Shown one piece after another: positions 1-7,797 of a stretch of DNA of 64,000 bases (its first letter is position 1; every line of letters starts with the position of its first letter). The DNA is from Streptomyces xantholiticus (GTDB lineage: Bacteria; Actinomycetota; Actinomycetes; Streptomycetales; Streptomycetaceae). The notes beneath the pieces are model-generated. The model saw nothing but the letters and a program-made list of their open reading frames with translations, made no database searches and was not told where the DNA came from. The DNA is taken from assembly GCF_014651015.1 (NCBI RefSeq), contig NZ_BMWB01000016.1, positions 1-64,000 of the forward strand, in the 5' to 3' direction. The position numbers were made by a program, and so were the translations under genes.

Positions 1-115
1 GCCTCCCGGCCCTGCGAGCGTCCCCGGGGGAGTCGTTGCCGACGGTGTCCGTTCGGGCCGTGCGGGGGCAGGCCGTGCTCGCCGCGTTCTTCCGATGTGC
101 GGCCACGGCCACCCG

Positions 116-140
116 ATCTCCCGGAGGACGGCCGGGAGAT
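116..140 (-). terminator. Hairpin terminator of the LuxR gene
   Basis: A perfect 9-bp stem (ATCTCCCGG at 116-124, CCGGGAGAT at 132-140) with a 7-nt loop lies just beyond the stop codon of the minus-strand regulator. There is no U-tract, which is common for Streptomyces terminators. Bases 1-115 show nothing else I can support. Confidence 0.55.
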
Positions 141-147
141 GAGGTGA

Positions 148-1143
148 TCAGTTGCCCTCGGGGCACAGCGGCGCCTGATGCTCGTTGCCCAGGATCCCGG
201 ACTGGGCGATCCGGTACCCCAGTTGTGCCCGGCTGCCGCTGCCGAGGGCTGCGCCCAGTTTGGCGATGTGCGCCCGGCAGGTGCGGACGTTCATGCCCAG
301 ACGGCGGGCGATGGCCTCGTCCACGTGGCCTTCGATCAGGAGCTTCGCGATGGAGCGCTGTACGCCGCTGATGCCGTGGGAGTCGGGGCCGTACGGGACC
401 TCTTCCATGAGCGGGACGGCTCGCTCCCACAGGTGCTCGAAGACTCTGGTGAGGTAGGCCACGAGTCCGGGGTGGCGGAGCTCCAGTGCGACCTGCCGGT
501 CGTCCTGCGCGGGGATGAAGGCGACCGACTCGTCGCAGATGATGAGCCGTTGGATGAGCTCCTCGAGGGTGCGGATCTCCATCTTGGCGCCGGCCATGCG
601 CTCGACGTAGGCGAATGTGCGCTGGCTGTGGCGGACCGTGTGCTGGTAGAGGGTGCGGACCCGTATGCCGCGTTCGATGAGGGGTTTGCTGCGGTTCAGG
701 GCCTCGCTCAGGGTGTGCTCGCTGCGGCCCCCGCCGGGCTGGACGGTCAGCACTTCCGTCTGGCTCTCGGCTATTGCCGCGTCCAGCGCCGCGTTGATCC
801 GGTCGAAGCCTTCGAGGACAGTGATCGCGTGTGTGGTGGGCGGCTGCTGGGTGCTGATGGCCATGAATGGCTCAAACGCGTCGGTCAGGTCCAGTGCCAG
901 CCGGCGGCGTTCCTGGATGTCGCGTTCCAGGGGGTGCAGCCGCTGCGCCAAGGCGGAGGCCGGAGGGACCGGCCGCAGCCAGTTGGGGTCGTCCGGATCC
1001 GGGTGGAGGAGCGCGAACTCCAGCAGACAGGGGGCGGGCTCCACTTCAACGCGTGCGATCCGACCGCTGGTCAAGGCACTGCCGTAGAGACGTACTCCCT
1101 CGTCACAAAGTTCTGTGACGAGGTGAGGATGTGTCGGTTTCAT
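148..1143 (-). CDS. LuxR-type transcriptional regulator with PLD/TrmB-like sensor region
   Basis: This 331-aa protein has a C-terminal LuxR-type helix-turn-helix (about residues 262-322, containing AIARRLGMNVRTCRAHIAKL). Its middle region resembles the phospholipase-D-like domain of TrmB-type regulators, found in a large Streptomyces family of one-domain-sensor LuxR proteins. The N-terminal third is Leu/Pro-rich with no recognised fold. I chose the ATG at 1143 because the frame upstream is Cys/Arg-rich and lacks conserved features; a start at 1269 is possible. No receiver domain is visible, so it is probably not phosphorylated. It is divergent from a small secreted-type peptide gene, with a 16-bp palindrome between them. 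Inference: it controls that peptide operon and possibly itself. The ligand is unknown. Confidence 0.82.
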   Translation of the reverse strand: MKPTHPHLVTELCDEGVRLYGSALTSGRIARVEVEPAPCLLEFALLHPDPDDPNWLRPVPPASALAQRLHPLERDIQERRRLALDLTDAFEPFMAISTQQPPTTHAITVLEGFDRINAALDAAIAESQTEVLTVQPGGGRSEHTLSEALNRSKPLIERGIRVRTLYQHTVRHSQRTFAYVERMAGAKMEIRTLEELIQRLIICDESVAFIPAQDDRQVALELRHPGLVAYLTRVFEHLWERAVPLMEEVPYGPDSHGISGVQRSIAKLLIEGHVDEAIARRLGMNVRTCRAHIAKLGAALGSGSRAQLGYRIAQSGILGNEHQAPLCPEGN

Positions 1144-1175
1144 GTGCTTTCTTGGCAAATCTCCACCCCCCAGGG

Positions 1176-1191
1176 TCCTGCACGTGCAGGA
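1176..1191. promoter_or_regulatory. 16-bp perfect palindrome between divergent genes (candidate operator)
   Basis: TCCTGCACGTGCAGGA is a perfect palindrome in the 144-bp space between the LuxR gene and the small-peptide gene, 33 bp before the LuxR start. Dimeric HTH proteins bind such sites. Assignment to the adjacent LuxR regulator is inference. Confidence 0.45.
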
Positions 1192-1214
1192 ACATGATGC
1201 ATCGCCCCTGTGGC

Positions 1215-1244
1215 TTGACATGCCCGGATGGGCCATCGTCTTGT
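1215..1244 (+). promoter_or_regulatory. Possible promoter of the small-peptide operon
   Basis: A consensus -35 TTGACA (1215-1220) is followed after 18 bp by a weak -10 TCTTGT (1239-1244). A leader of about 40 nt would precede the peptide start at 1288. The -10 match is poor, so this is tentative. Confidence 0.35.
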
Positions 1245-1287
1245 TGCGCGGGGGAATGGAAGTCATCAAGTGAGGACGAAGCCGACT

Positions 1288-1473
1288 ATGTACACGAGAA
1301 TGCTTCGGTCAGTGCTTGCTACCGCGATAGCCGCTGCTGCGCTGATGATCGGGACGTTGGGTACTTCTGACGTCGGCTGGGGCCCCGCCCCCGGCAAGGG
1401 GGACGCCGTCGCCCATCGACTGGCGGACGGCGACGTCGGCTGGGACAGCGTCGATGCGGATGTGACGGCGTGA
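1288..1473 (+). CDS. Small secreted-type peptide with DVGW repeats
   Basis: The 61-aa product begins with an arginine-containing n-region and a hydrophobic stretch (VLATAIAAAALMIGTLG), a likely signal peptide or membrane anchor. After it the chain carries DVGWG and then DVGWD about 22 residues later, and ends in VDADVTA. I chose the ATG at 1288 because GAGGA lies about 11 nt upstream and the longer frame to 1228 has no signal-like N-terminus. The stop codon overlaps the next start (GTGA), so the two are translationally coupled. It sits divergent from a LuxR regulator. I do not recognise the family; a mature secreted peptide of about 35 residues, perhaps a signal, is inference. Confidence 0.7.
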   Translation: MYTRMLRSVLATAIAAAALMIGTLGTSDVGWGPAPGKGDAVAHRLADGDVGWDSVDADVTA

Positions 1474-1787
1474 CCATCCCTCCGGACGATCGTGTCTTCC
1501 GGCGCGAGATGGCGACGGCCTACCGCTCCGGGTGGCATTTCATCGACCTCGTCACGGCGATTCCACATCGTGGCGACTCGTTGATGGTCACCCTGTTCGG
1601 CGAACCGATCGTCGTCGCCCGCGAGGAGGACGAGGATGTCCGCGCCTACCGCTGTCTGCGCCGGCCGAGAGGGGCTCCGCAGCCCGTCCGCTGTGCCATC
1701 CGGTACGGCATGATCTTTGTCAATCTCGACCAGCGTGACCACCAGCTGGCCGAGCCGGACACCACCGCCACCCCCCGCAGTGCCTGA
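1470..1787 (+). CDS. Degenerate Rieske-fold protein, no Fe-S ligands
   Basis: The 105-aa product resembles the N-terminal Rieske domain of ring-hydroxylating oxygenases. It has the opening W-H-x-I-D-L and the strand pattern LMVTLFGEPIVVAREEDEDV. It also keeps RGAP and the YGMIFVNLD segment that follows the second ligand pair. In a working Rieske centre the ligands are CxH and CxxH. Here the corresponding stretches read RPRGAP and CAIRYG, so both histidines are replaced by arginine and one cysteine is missing. It should not bind a [2Fe-2S] cluster. The catalytic half of an oxygenase is absent. It starts with GTG overlapping the peptide gene stop by 4 nt. A structural or peptide-binding role is inference. 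Confidence 0.65.
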   Translation: MTIPPDDRVFRREMATAYRSGWHFIDLVTAIPHRGDSLMVTLFGEPIVVAREEDEDVRAYRCLRRPRGAPQPVRCAIRYGMIFVNLDQRDHQLAEPDTTATPRSA

Positions 1788-1830
1788 GCGATTCCCCCGT
1801 CGTTTCAAATCGCCCAGGTGCTTCCCCCAC

Positions 1831-1873
1831 ACAACGGCGCCATCGTGGACCTGAAACACGATGGCGCCGTTGT
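1831..1873. terminator. Bidirectional terminator between convergent genes
   Basis: A perfect 17-bp stem (1831-1847 with 1857-1873) with a 9-nt loop lies between the plus-strand Rieske-like gene and the minus-strand PPOX gene. Confidence 0.8.
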
Positions 1874-1906
1874 GCTGCCCGGAAGTCTTCTCCCGGGCCC
1901 GGTCGG

Positions 1907-2311
1907 CTATGCCCGGCCCATCGCGCGGGTCAGCGCGATCTCGATGACCACCCGGTCCGGATTGGGTGTGGGCGTGCGCCCGTACCGCTCCGCGTAGCGG
2001 CTCACCGCGTCCGCCACCACCTCCGCCTCCGTGCGGATGGTCGCGACGCCCTCCAGCGTCGCCCAGCGGCCCTTGTCCACCTGGCAGACCGCCACCCGTG
2101 CCCCCTCGGGTCCCGCGGCCAGGATGTTGGCGACCTTGCGGCTGTTCTTGTTGGTGATCACCCGGGCCCTGCCGCCCTCCGGGTCGTAGGTGACGCCCAC
2201 CGCGACCACGTGCGGGGTGCCGTCCGGACGCGGGGTCGTCAGGGTGCACATGTGGTGGTCGCGCCAGAAGCTGAGGTAGGACGCGTCGGGGTTGCGCGGG
2301 TCGATGGCCAT
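1907..2311 (-). CDS. PPOX-class F420-dependent oxidoreductase
   Basis: This 134-aa protein belongs to the split-beta-barrel pyridoxamine-oxidase-like superfamily. It shows the N-terminal FWRDHHMCTLTTPRPDGTPH strand pair, a central VITNKNSRKVANI segment and the usual C-terminal VVIEIALTRAMG, where these enzymes contact F420. Family members use F420H2 to reduce small molecules or degrade xenobiotics; the substrate cannot be read from sequence. The ATG at 2311 gives the typical family length and start (MAIDPRNPD); the frame upstream to 2386 runs through the clpB promoter region. It is divergent from clpB, about 150 bp away. Confidence 0.8.
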   Translation of the reverse strand: MAIDPRNPDASYLSFWRDHHMCTLTTPRPDGTPHVVAVGVTYDPEGGRARVITNKNSRKVANILAAGPEGARVAVCQVDKGRWATLEGVATIRTEAEVVADAVSRYAERYGRTPTPNPDRVVIEIALTRAMGRA

Positions 2312-2356
2312 GGGGCGGAACCTATCTCTGCGGCAAATCAGGCTGTCCGGGAGCAC

Positions 2357-2377
2357 CCTGAGTGGAATAGACTCAAC
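2357..2377. promoter_or_regulatory. HAIR element (HspR operator) upstream of clpB
   Basis: CCTGAGT-N7-ACTCAAC matches the HAIR consensus CTTGAGT-N7-ACTCAAG at 12 of 14 defined positions with the correct 7-nt spacer. HspR is the established repressor of the Streptomyces dnaK operon and clpB. The element lies about 100 bp before the clpB start. Confidence 0.8.
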
Positions 2378-2396
2378 TTTGTGCACGTTGACTGAG

Positions 2397-2440
2397 TCAG
2401 TATTGACGACAGTCCATCAGTACTGACGACAGTCCATCAG
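2397..2440 (+). repeat. Two tandem 20-bp repeats in the clpB leader
   Basis: The unit TCAGTATTGACGACAGTCCA (2397-2416) is repeated at 2417-2436 with one change (T to C), followed by TCAG. It lies between the HAIR element and the Shine-Dalgarno sequence GAGGAGGAG (2442-2450). Confidence 0.8.
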
Positions 2441-2459
2441 CGAGGAGGAGAGACCCCAC

Positions 2460-5051
2460 GTGGACGCCGAGCTGACCAACAAGAGCCGGGACGCGATCAA
2501 CGCCGCCACCAGCCGGGCCGTGTCCGACGGGCACCCCGATCTGACCCCGGCGCACCTGCTGCTCGCCCTCCTGGAGGGCCAGGACAACGAGAACATCACC
2601 GACCTGCTCGCCTCCGTCGAGGCGGACCAGGCCGCCGTGCGGTCCGGCGCGGAGCGCGTCCTCGCGTCGCTGCCCAGGGTCACGGGCTCCACGGTCGCCC
2701 CGCCGCAGCCCAACCGTGAGCTGCTCGCCGTCATCGCCGACGCCGGGCAGCGGGCGAAGGAGCTCGGGGACGACTATCTGTCCACCGAGCACCTGCTCAT
2801 CGGTGTCGCGGCGAAGGGCGGCGCGGTCGCCCAGGTGCTCGACCGGCAGGGCGCCGGTGCGAAGGAACTGCTGGACGCGTTCGAGAGGGCAAGGGGAGGG
2901 CGCCGGGTGACCACACCCGACCCGGAGGGTCAGTACAAGGCGCTGGAGAAGTTCGGTACGGACTTCACCACCGCCGCCCGCGAGGGCAGGCTCGACCCGG
3001 TCATCGGCCGGGACCAGGAGATCCGCCGCGTCGTACAGGTGCTGTCGCGGCGCACGAAGAACAACCCGGTCCTCATCGGCGAGCCCGGTGTCGGCAAGAC
3101 CGCCGTCGTCGAGGGCCTCGCCCAGCGCATCGTCAAGGGCGACGTCCCCGAGTCGCTGCGCAACAAGCGGCTGGTCTCGCTCGACCTCGGTGCGATGGTC
3201 GCGGGCGCCAAGTACCGCGGTGAGTTCGAGGAGCGGCTGAAGACCGTGCTGTCCGAGATCAAGGACAGCGACGGCCAGATCATCACCTTCATCGACGAGC
3301 TGCACACCGTCGTCGGCGCGGGCGCCGGCGGCGACTCCGCCATGGACGCGGGCAACATGCTCAAGCCGATGCTGGCACGCGGCGAGCTGCGCATGGTCGG
3401 CGCGACCACGCTCGACGAGTACCGCGAGCGGATCGAGAAGGACGCGGCCCTCGAGCGGCGCTTCCAGCAGGTGCTGGTGGCCGAGCCGACCGTCGAGGAC
3501 ACGATCGCAATCCTGCGCGGCCTCAAGGGGCGCTACGAGGCCCACCACAAGGTGCAGATCAACGACTCCGCGCTGGTCGCCGCCGCCACCCTCTCCGACC
3601 GGTACATCACCTCCCGCTTCCTGCCCGACAAGGCCATCGACCTCGTCGACGAGTCCGCGTCCCGGCTGCGCATGGAGATCGACTCCTCGCCCGTCGAGAT
3701 CGACGAGCTGCAGCGCGCCGTCGACCGGCTGCGGATGGAGGAGCTGGCGCTCAGGAACGAGTCCGACCCTGCCTCCAAGCAGCGTCTGGACAAGCTGCGC
3801 CGCGACCTCGCCGACAAGGAGGAGGAGCTGCGCGGTCTCACCGCCCGCTGGGAGAAGGAGAAGCAGGGCCTCAACCGCGTCGGTGAGCTCAAGGAACGCC
3901 TCGACGATCTCCGCGGCCAGGCCGAACGGGCCCAGCGCGACGGGGACTTCGACACCGCCTCGAAGCTGCTGTACGGGGAGATCCCCGGCCTGGAGCGGGA
4001 GCTGGAGGCGGCCGCGGAGGCGGAGGCCGAGCAGGAGGCCGCCAAGGACACGATGGTCAAGGAGGAGGTCGGCCCCGACGACATCGCGGACGTGGTCGCA
4101 TCCTGGACGGGCATCCCGGCCGGACGTCTCCTCGAGGGCGAGACGCAGAAACTGCTGCGCATGGAGCAGGAGCTGGGCCGTCGCCTGATCGGGCAGACCG
4201 AGGCCGTGCAGGCCGTGTCCGACGCTGTGCGCAGGACCCGGGCCGGGATTGCCGACCCGGACCGTCCCACCGGCTCTTTCCTGTTCCTCGGCCCGACCGG
4301 TGTCGGCAAGACCGAGCTGGCGAAGGCGCTGGCCGACTTCCTCTTCGACGACGAGCGGGCCATGGTCCGCATCGACATGTCGGAGTACGGCGAGAAGCAC
4401 AGCGTCGCCCGGCTGGTCGGCGCGCCTCCCGGGTACGTCGGCTACGAGGAGGGCGGCCAGCTCACCGAGGCCGTGCGGCGCCGCCCGTACAGCGTGGTGT
4501 TGCTGGACGAGGTGGAGAAGGCCCACCCGGAGGTCTTCGACATCCTGCTCCAGGTCCTCGACGACGGACGGCTGACCGACGGCCAGGGCCGGACGGTGGA
4601 CTTCCGCAACACCATCCTGATCCTGACGTCCAACCTGGGCAGTCAGTACCTCGTCGAGCCGGCGACGAGCGAGGAGGAGAAGAAGCAGCAGGTACTGAAG
4701 CTCGTACGGGCCTCGTTCAAGCCGGAGTTCCTGAACCGGCTCGACGACCTGGTGGTCTTCTCCGCCCTGTCCAGGGACGAGTTGGCGCACATCGCCGAGC
4801 TGCAGATCGGCCGGCTGGCGGCGCGCATGGCGGACCGCCGTCTGACGCTCGACGTCACCGAGGAGGCACTGGCCTGGCTCGCCGACGAGGGCAACGATCC
4901 GGCGTACGGCGCGCGGCCGCTGCGCCGGCTGATCCAGACGGCGATCGGCGACCGCCTCGCCAGGGAGATCCTGGCGGGCGAGGTCAAGGACGGCGACACC
5001 GTACGCGTGGACCGCTTCGAGGACGGCCTGATCGTCGGCGCGGTGCGCTAG
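2460..5051 (+). CDS. clpB: ATP-dependent disaggregase ClpB
   Basis: This 863-aa Hsp100 chaperone works with DnaK/DnaJ/GrpE to rescue aggregated proteins in the cytoplasm. The order is standard: Clp N-domain with two repeats (about 5-145), AAA-1 with Walker A GEPGVGKT at 207-214, and a long coiled-coil middle domain (about 400-530). AAA-2 carries Walker A GPTGVGKT at 611-618, and a ClpB-type C-terminal domain follows. The length matches the family, and there is no IGF loop for ClpP binding. The GTG at 2460 is set by GAGGAGGAG 10 nt upstream. The HAIR element indicates HspR repression and heat induction. A hairpin follows the stop. Confidence 0.98.
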   Translation: MDAELTNKSRDAINAATSRAVSDGHPDLTPAHLLLALLEGQDNENITDLLASVEADQAAVRSGAERVLASLPRVTGSTVAPPQPNRELLAVIADAGQRAKELGDDYLSTEHLLIGVAAKGGAVAQVLDRQGAGAKELLDAFERARGGRRVTTPDPEGQYKALEKFGTDFTTAAREGRLDPVIGRDQEIRRVVQVLSRRTKNNPVLIGEPGVGKTAVVEGLAQRIVKGDVPESLRNKRLVSLDLGAMVAGAKYRGEFEERLKTVLSEIKDSDGQIITFIDELHTVVGAGAGGDSAMDAGNMLKPMLARGELRMVGATTLDEYRERIEKDAALERRFQQVLVAEPTVEDTIAILRGLKGRYEAHHKVQINDSALVAAATLSDRYITSRFLPDKAIDLVDESASRLRMEIDSSPVEIDELQRAVDRLRMEELALRNESDPASKQRLDKLRRDLADKEEELRGLTARWEKEKQGLNRVGELKERLDDLRGQAERAQRDGDFDTASKLLYGEIPGLERELEAAAEAEAEQEAAKDTMVKEEVGPDDIADVVASWTGIPAGRLLEGETQKLLRMEQELGRRLIGQTEAVQAVSDAVRRTRAGIADPDRPTGSFLFLGPTGVGKTELAKALADFLFDDERAMVRIDMSEYGEKHSVARLVGAPPGYVGYEEGGQLTEAVRRRPYSVVLLDEVEKAHPEVFDILLQVLDDGRLTDGQGRTVDFRNTILILTSNLGSQYLVEPATSEEEKKQQVLKLVRASFKPEFLNRLDDLVVFSALSRDELAHIAELQIGRLAARMADRRLTLDVTEEALAWLADEGNDPAYGARPLRRLIQTAIGDRLAREILAGEVKDGDTVRVDRFEDGLIVGAVR

Positions 5052-5060
5052 CACCCGCCC

Positions 5061-5091
5061 CCGGCCGCCGGTGCCCCGGCCCGGCGGCCGG
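5061..5091 (+). terminator. clpB terminator
   Basis: An 11-bp perfect stem (5061-5071 with 5081-5091, CCGGCCGCCGG) is followed by ATCTTTGT, directly after the clpB stop. Confidence 0.7.
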
Positions 5092-5189
5092 ATCTTTGTC
5101 AGCCCGCAGCGGATCGCCGGGGGCGGGGCTTGCCACCCCCCGCCGGGGATGGGGGAGGATGGCGGCATCCGTACGAAGGGAAATACCCG

Positions 5190-5726
5190 GTGACCATCGA
5201 TCCGTCCTCGATTCCGAATTTCGGGGGCCAGCCCAAGCCCCAGGCCGCAGGACCGGCGGGCCCCGTCGTTCCCGACCAGGACCTCGTCAAGCAGCTCCTC
5301 GACCAGATGGAGCTGAAGTACGTCGTCGACGACGAGGGCGACCTCGCGGCGCCGTGGGAGGACTTCCGCACGTACTTCATGTTCCGCGGCGAGAGCGAGC
5401 AGCAGGTGTTCTCCGTGCGGACCTTCTACGACCGTCCGCACGCGGTGACGGAGAAGGCCAAGATCCTCGACGCGATCGACGACTGGAACCGCCGCACGCT
5501 GTGGCCGAAGGTCTACACCCACCTGCATGAGGAGGAGGGCGCCGACCTGCCGACGATCCGCCTCATCGGTGAGGCGCAGATGCTGATCGGCACGGGCGTG
5601 AGCCTCGAGCACTTCGTGTCGTCCACCGTCAGCTGGGTGCGTGCCTCGATCGAGTTCGACAAGTGGCTCGCGGAGCAGTTCGGCCTGGCAGTCCAGGAGG
5701 ACGAGAAGCCGGCCGACGACGCCTGA
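5190..5726 (+). CDS. YbjN-domain protein
   Basis: This 178-aa cytoplasmic protein has the YbjN/type-III-chaperone-like fold. A proline-rich N-terminus (about 1-25) precedes a segment with QLLDQMELKYVVDDEGDLAA. Next come the conserved FRTYFMFRGE strand and the NRRTLWPKVYTHLHEEEG helix. Members are small acidic proteins implicated in protein stability or as chaperones; no reaction is known. The GTG at 5190 is chosen because GAAGGGAAA lies 7-8 nt upstream; the in-frame ATG at 5130 would add an unconserved Gly/Pro-rich leader. Its position directly after clpB is suggestive of a chaperone-related role, but a terminator separates them. Confidence 0.85.
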   Translation: MTIDPSSIPNFGGQPKPQAAGPAGPVVPDQDLVKQLLDQMELKYVVDDEGDLAAPWEDFRTYFMFRGESEQQVFSVRTFYDRPHAVTEKAKILDAIDDWNRRTLWPKVYTHLHEEEGADLPTIRLIGEAQMLIGTGVSLEHFVSSTVSWVRASIEFDKWLAEQFGLAVQEDEKPADDA

Positions 5727-5743
5727 CGCGTCCGCACGGAACA

Positions 5744-5790
5744 CGGCCCGGCCGGCGCACGATCCTGGTGATCGCGAGCCGGCCGGGCCG
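5744..5790. terminator. Bidirectional terminator
   Basis: A 13-bp perfect stem (5744-5756 with 5778-5790) lies between the convergent YbjN and aminotransferase genes. Confidence 0.75.
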
Positions 5791-5810
5791 CTTCGTGTCC
5801 TGGTGATCGC

Positions 5811-7019
5811 TCAGGACGCCAGGGACTTCAGCCGGGCCACCGCCTCCTGCAGGACGTCCACCCTCTTGCAGAAGGCGAACCGCACGAACGGCGCGCCCTC
5901 CTCGCGGTGGTCGTAGAAGACCGCGTTCGGGATGGCGACCACACCGCAGCGCTCGGGCAGCGCGCGGCAGAACGCGAAACCGTCCGACTCGCCGAGCGGC
6001 CGGACGTCGGTGGTGACGAAGTAGGTGCCCGCCGGACGGTGCACCGCGAAACCGGCGGCGGCCAGCCCCTCGCTCAGCAGATCGCGCTTGGCCCGCAGAT
6101 CCTCACGGAGGCCCTCGAAGTACGTGTCGGGCATCCGGAGCGCCTCGGCCACCGCGTACTGGAACGGGCCCGCGGAGACGTACGTCAGGAACTGCTTCGC
6201 CGAGCGGACCGCCGTGACCAGTTCCGCCGCCGCGGTCACCCAGCCGACCTTCCAGCCGGTGAAGGAGAACGTCTTCCCGGCGCTCGAGATCGTCACCGTG
6301 CGCCCGCGCATCCCGGGGAACGACGCCAGCGGCACATGCTCGCGGTCGAAGGCCAGGTGCTCGTAGACCTCGTCGGTGACCACCAGGAGGTCGCGCTCGA
6401 CCGCGAGCGCGGCGATCGCCGAGAGCTCGTCGCGGGTCAGGACCGTGCCGGTGGGGTTGTGCGGGGTGTTGATCAGGAGCAGCCGGGTGCGTTCGGTGAC
6501 GGCGTCCCGCAGCTCGTCCAGATCGAGGCGGAAGCCCTGCTCGTGCGGCCGCAACGTCACCGGCACCCGTACGCCGCCGGCCATCGCGATGCAGGCCGCG
6601 TACGAGTCGTAGTACGGCTCCAGGGCGATCACCTCGTCGCCGGGCTCCACGAGCGCCAGCAGCGCGGCCGCGATCGCCTCTGTGGCGCCCGCCGTGACCA
6701 GCACCTCGGTGTCGGGGTCGTGGACGAGACCGTGGAAGCGCTGCTGGTGCTCCGCGATCGCCTGACGCAGCTCAGGGACGCCGGGGCCTGGCGGATACTG
6801 ATTGCCGCGGCCGTCCCGCAGGGCCCGCACCGCCGCTTCCCTGATCTCCTCGGGGCCGTCGGTGTCGGGGAAACCCTGGCCCAGGTTGATCGAGCCGGTG
6901 CGCAGCGCCAGTGCCGACATCTCGGCGAAGATCGTGGTGCCGAACTCCGCCAGCCTGCGGTTGAGCAGCGGTCGTGGGCCCTCTTCGCGTGCCGTCCAGT
7001 CCGTCGTCATGGCGGCCAT
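5811..7019 (-). CDS. PLP-dependent aminotransferase, class I/II
   Basis: This 402-aa fold-type I aminotransferase carries the hallmarks INLGQGFPDTDGP near the N-terminus, NTPHNPTG, VTDEVYEHLAFD and the PLP-lysine motif SSAGKTFSFTGWKVGW. A C-terminal arginine in FVRFAFCK should bind the substrate carboxylate. The pattern is closest to the kynurenine/methionine aminotransferase (YbdL-like) and actinobacterial DapC-like group; the exact donor cannot be assigned. Two starts are possible, ATG at 7019 or at 7010. GAGG about 11 nt before the first favours 7019. It converges with YbjN and shares a terminator with it. Confidence 0.9.
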   Translation of the reverse strand: MAAMTTDWTAREEGPRPLLNRRLAEFGTTIFAEMSALALRTGSINLGQGFPDTDGPEEIREAAVRALRDGRGNQYPPGPGVPELRQAIAEHQQRFHGLVHDPDTEVLVTAGATEAIAAALLALVEPGDEVIALEPYYDSYAACIAMAGGVRVPVTLRPHEQGFRLDLDELRDAVTERTRLLLINTPHNPTGTVLTRDELSAIAALAVERDLLVVTDEVYEHLAFDREHVPLASFPGMRGRTVTISSAGKTFSFTGWKVGWVTAAAELVTAVRSAKQFLTYVSAGPFQYAVAEALRMPDTYFEGLREDLRAKRDLLSEGLAAAGFAVHRPAGTYFVTTDVRPLGESDGFAFCRALPERCGVVAIPNAVFYDHREEGAPFVRFAFCKRVDVLQEAVARLKSLAS

Positions 7020-7207
7020 CCTGCGCGGAACCTCTTGAGTTGCTCAAGTCTGCTTTGGCTCCGCGCGGCGGAGGGGATCCCTCTGGCACGCAGATATGCG
7101 TCCCGTAGCCACAAGAAGCGGTCACGCAGCGTCGCGGGGGTCTCTCCCCCAGAGCCTTCGGCCTGGGAGGTACCCCCATCGGGGGAACGAGAAGGACGGT
7201 GGGAAAG

Positions 7208-7435
7208 ATGATGGTTCTCGGGTTCGTACTGATCGGACTGCTGCTGGTCGTGATCTTCGCGGTCTCGGCGTCCAGCGGGAGCCGCAGGCGCCGGCGGAGC
7301 AGCGGGGCGGCCGGCTCGGGTGGCGGCTGGTGGGCCTCGGGCGGTGACTCCGGTGGCTCGTCGTGCGGCGGTTCGTCCTCCTGCGGCAGCAGCTCGTCCT
7401 GCGGTGGCGGCGGGGGATGCGGCGGAGGCAGCTGA
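7208..7435 (+). CDS. Small membrane protein with Cys/Ser/Gly-rich tail
   Basis: The 75-aa product has one N-terminal membrane helix (VLGFVLIGLLLVVIFAVSAS), a basic stretch (RRRRR) and a tail of Gly, Ser and Cys. The tail has repeated SSCGGSS, SSCGSS and GGGCGGG with five cysteines and two tryptophans. I chose ATG 7208 because AAGGA (7192-7196) is 11 nt upstream; GTG 7199 is too close to it, and ATG 7211 is possible. The tail is low-complexity but the Cys spacing is regular. Metal binding, disulphide cross-linking or lipid attachment are all unproven. No function is known to me. Confidence 0.7.
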   Translation: MMVLGFVLIGLLLVVIFAVSASSGSRRRRRSSGAAGSGGGWWASGGDSGGSSCGGSSSCGSSSSCGGGGGCGGGS

Positions 7436-7797
7436 CACGGGGCAGCTGGTCCGGCGTGAATGTGCCCGGCGGGTGTGCCGATTCTTGGTCCAACACCCGC
7501 CGGGCGCCTTGGTGTTGAAAGAATGTCCGGCAGGCGTGTTGACTTCATTCCCCCGTTTTCCGTTGAACAGTTGAACCGCTCTGCCCCCGAGGGGGTGGAA
7601 AGCACGGCAAGTTGGGTAAAAACGCTGTGGACGTCGCCCACTTCGTGATTCTCTCGCTGTCGGAACCTGTTGGATCCATCCAGCCCTCGGACCTCACGTG
7701 GACCCGAGCAGGCCACCTCCCACATGTCATGTGCTCCCTTCCCGGAGCGCCAGGTCCACGCGTCCACCCCGCCGAAGCGCTCTTGCGGAGCCGACCC
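7436..7797. other. Intergenic region with terminator, otherwise empty
   Basis: This 362-bp gap holds one clear hairpin (separate entry) and the Shine-Dalgarno sequence of the next gene. Short frames inside it have no coding signature. Promoter elements for the DUF2617 gene presumably lie between 7510 and 7780, but none is convincing. Confidence 0.5.
7464..7505 (+). terminator. Terminator after the Cys-rich membrane protein
   Basis: A 13-bp perfect stem (GCCCGGCGGGTGT at 7464-7476, complement at 7493-7505) with a 16-nt loop. Confidence 0.7.

Noticed and set aside
2397..5744. Very long minus-strand open frame (1115 codons) opposite clpB
   Set aside because: It mirrors the codon bias of clpB, has Leu/Val/Arg/Asp-rich low-information sequence, no ribosome site and no recognisable domain.
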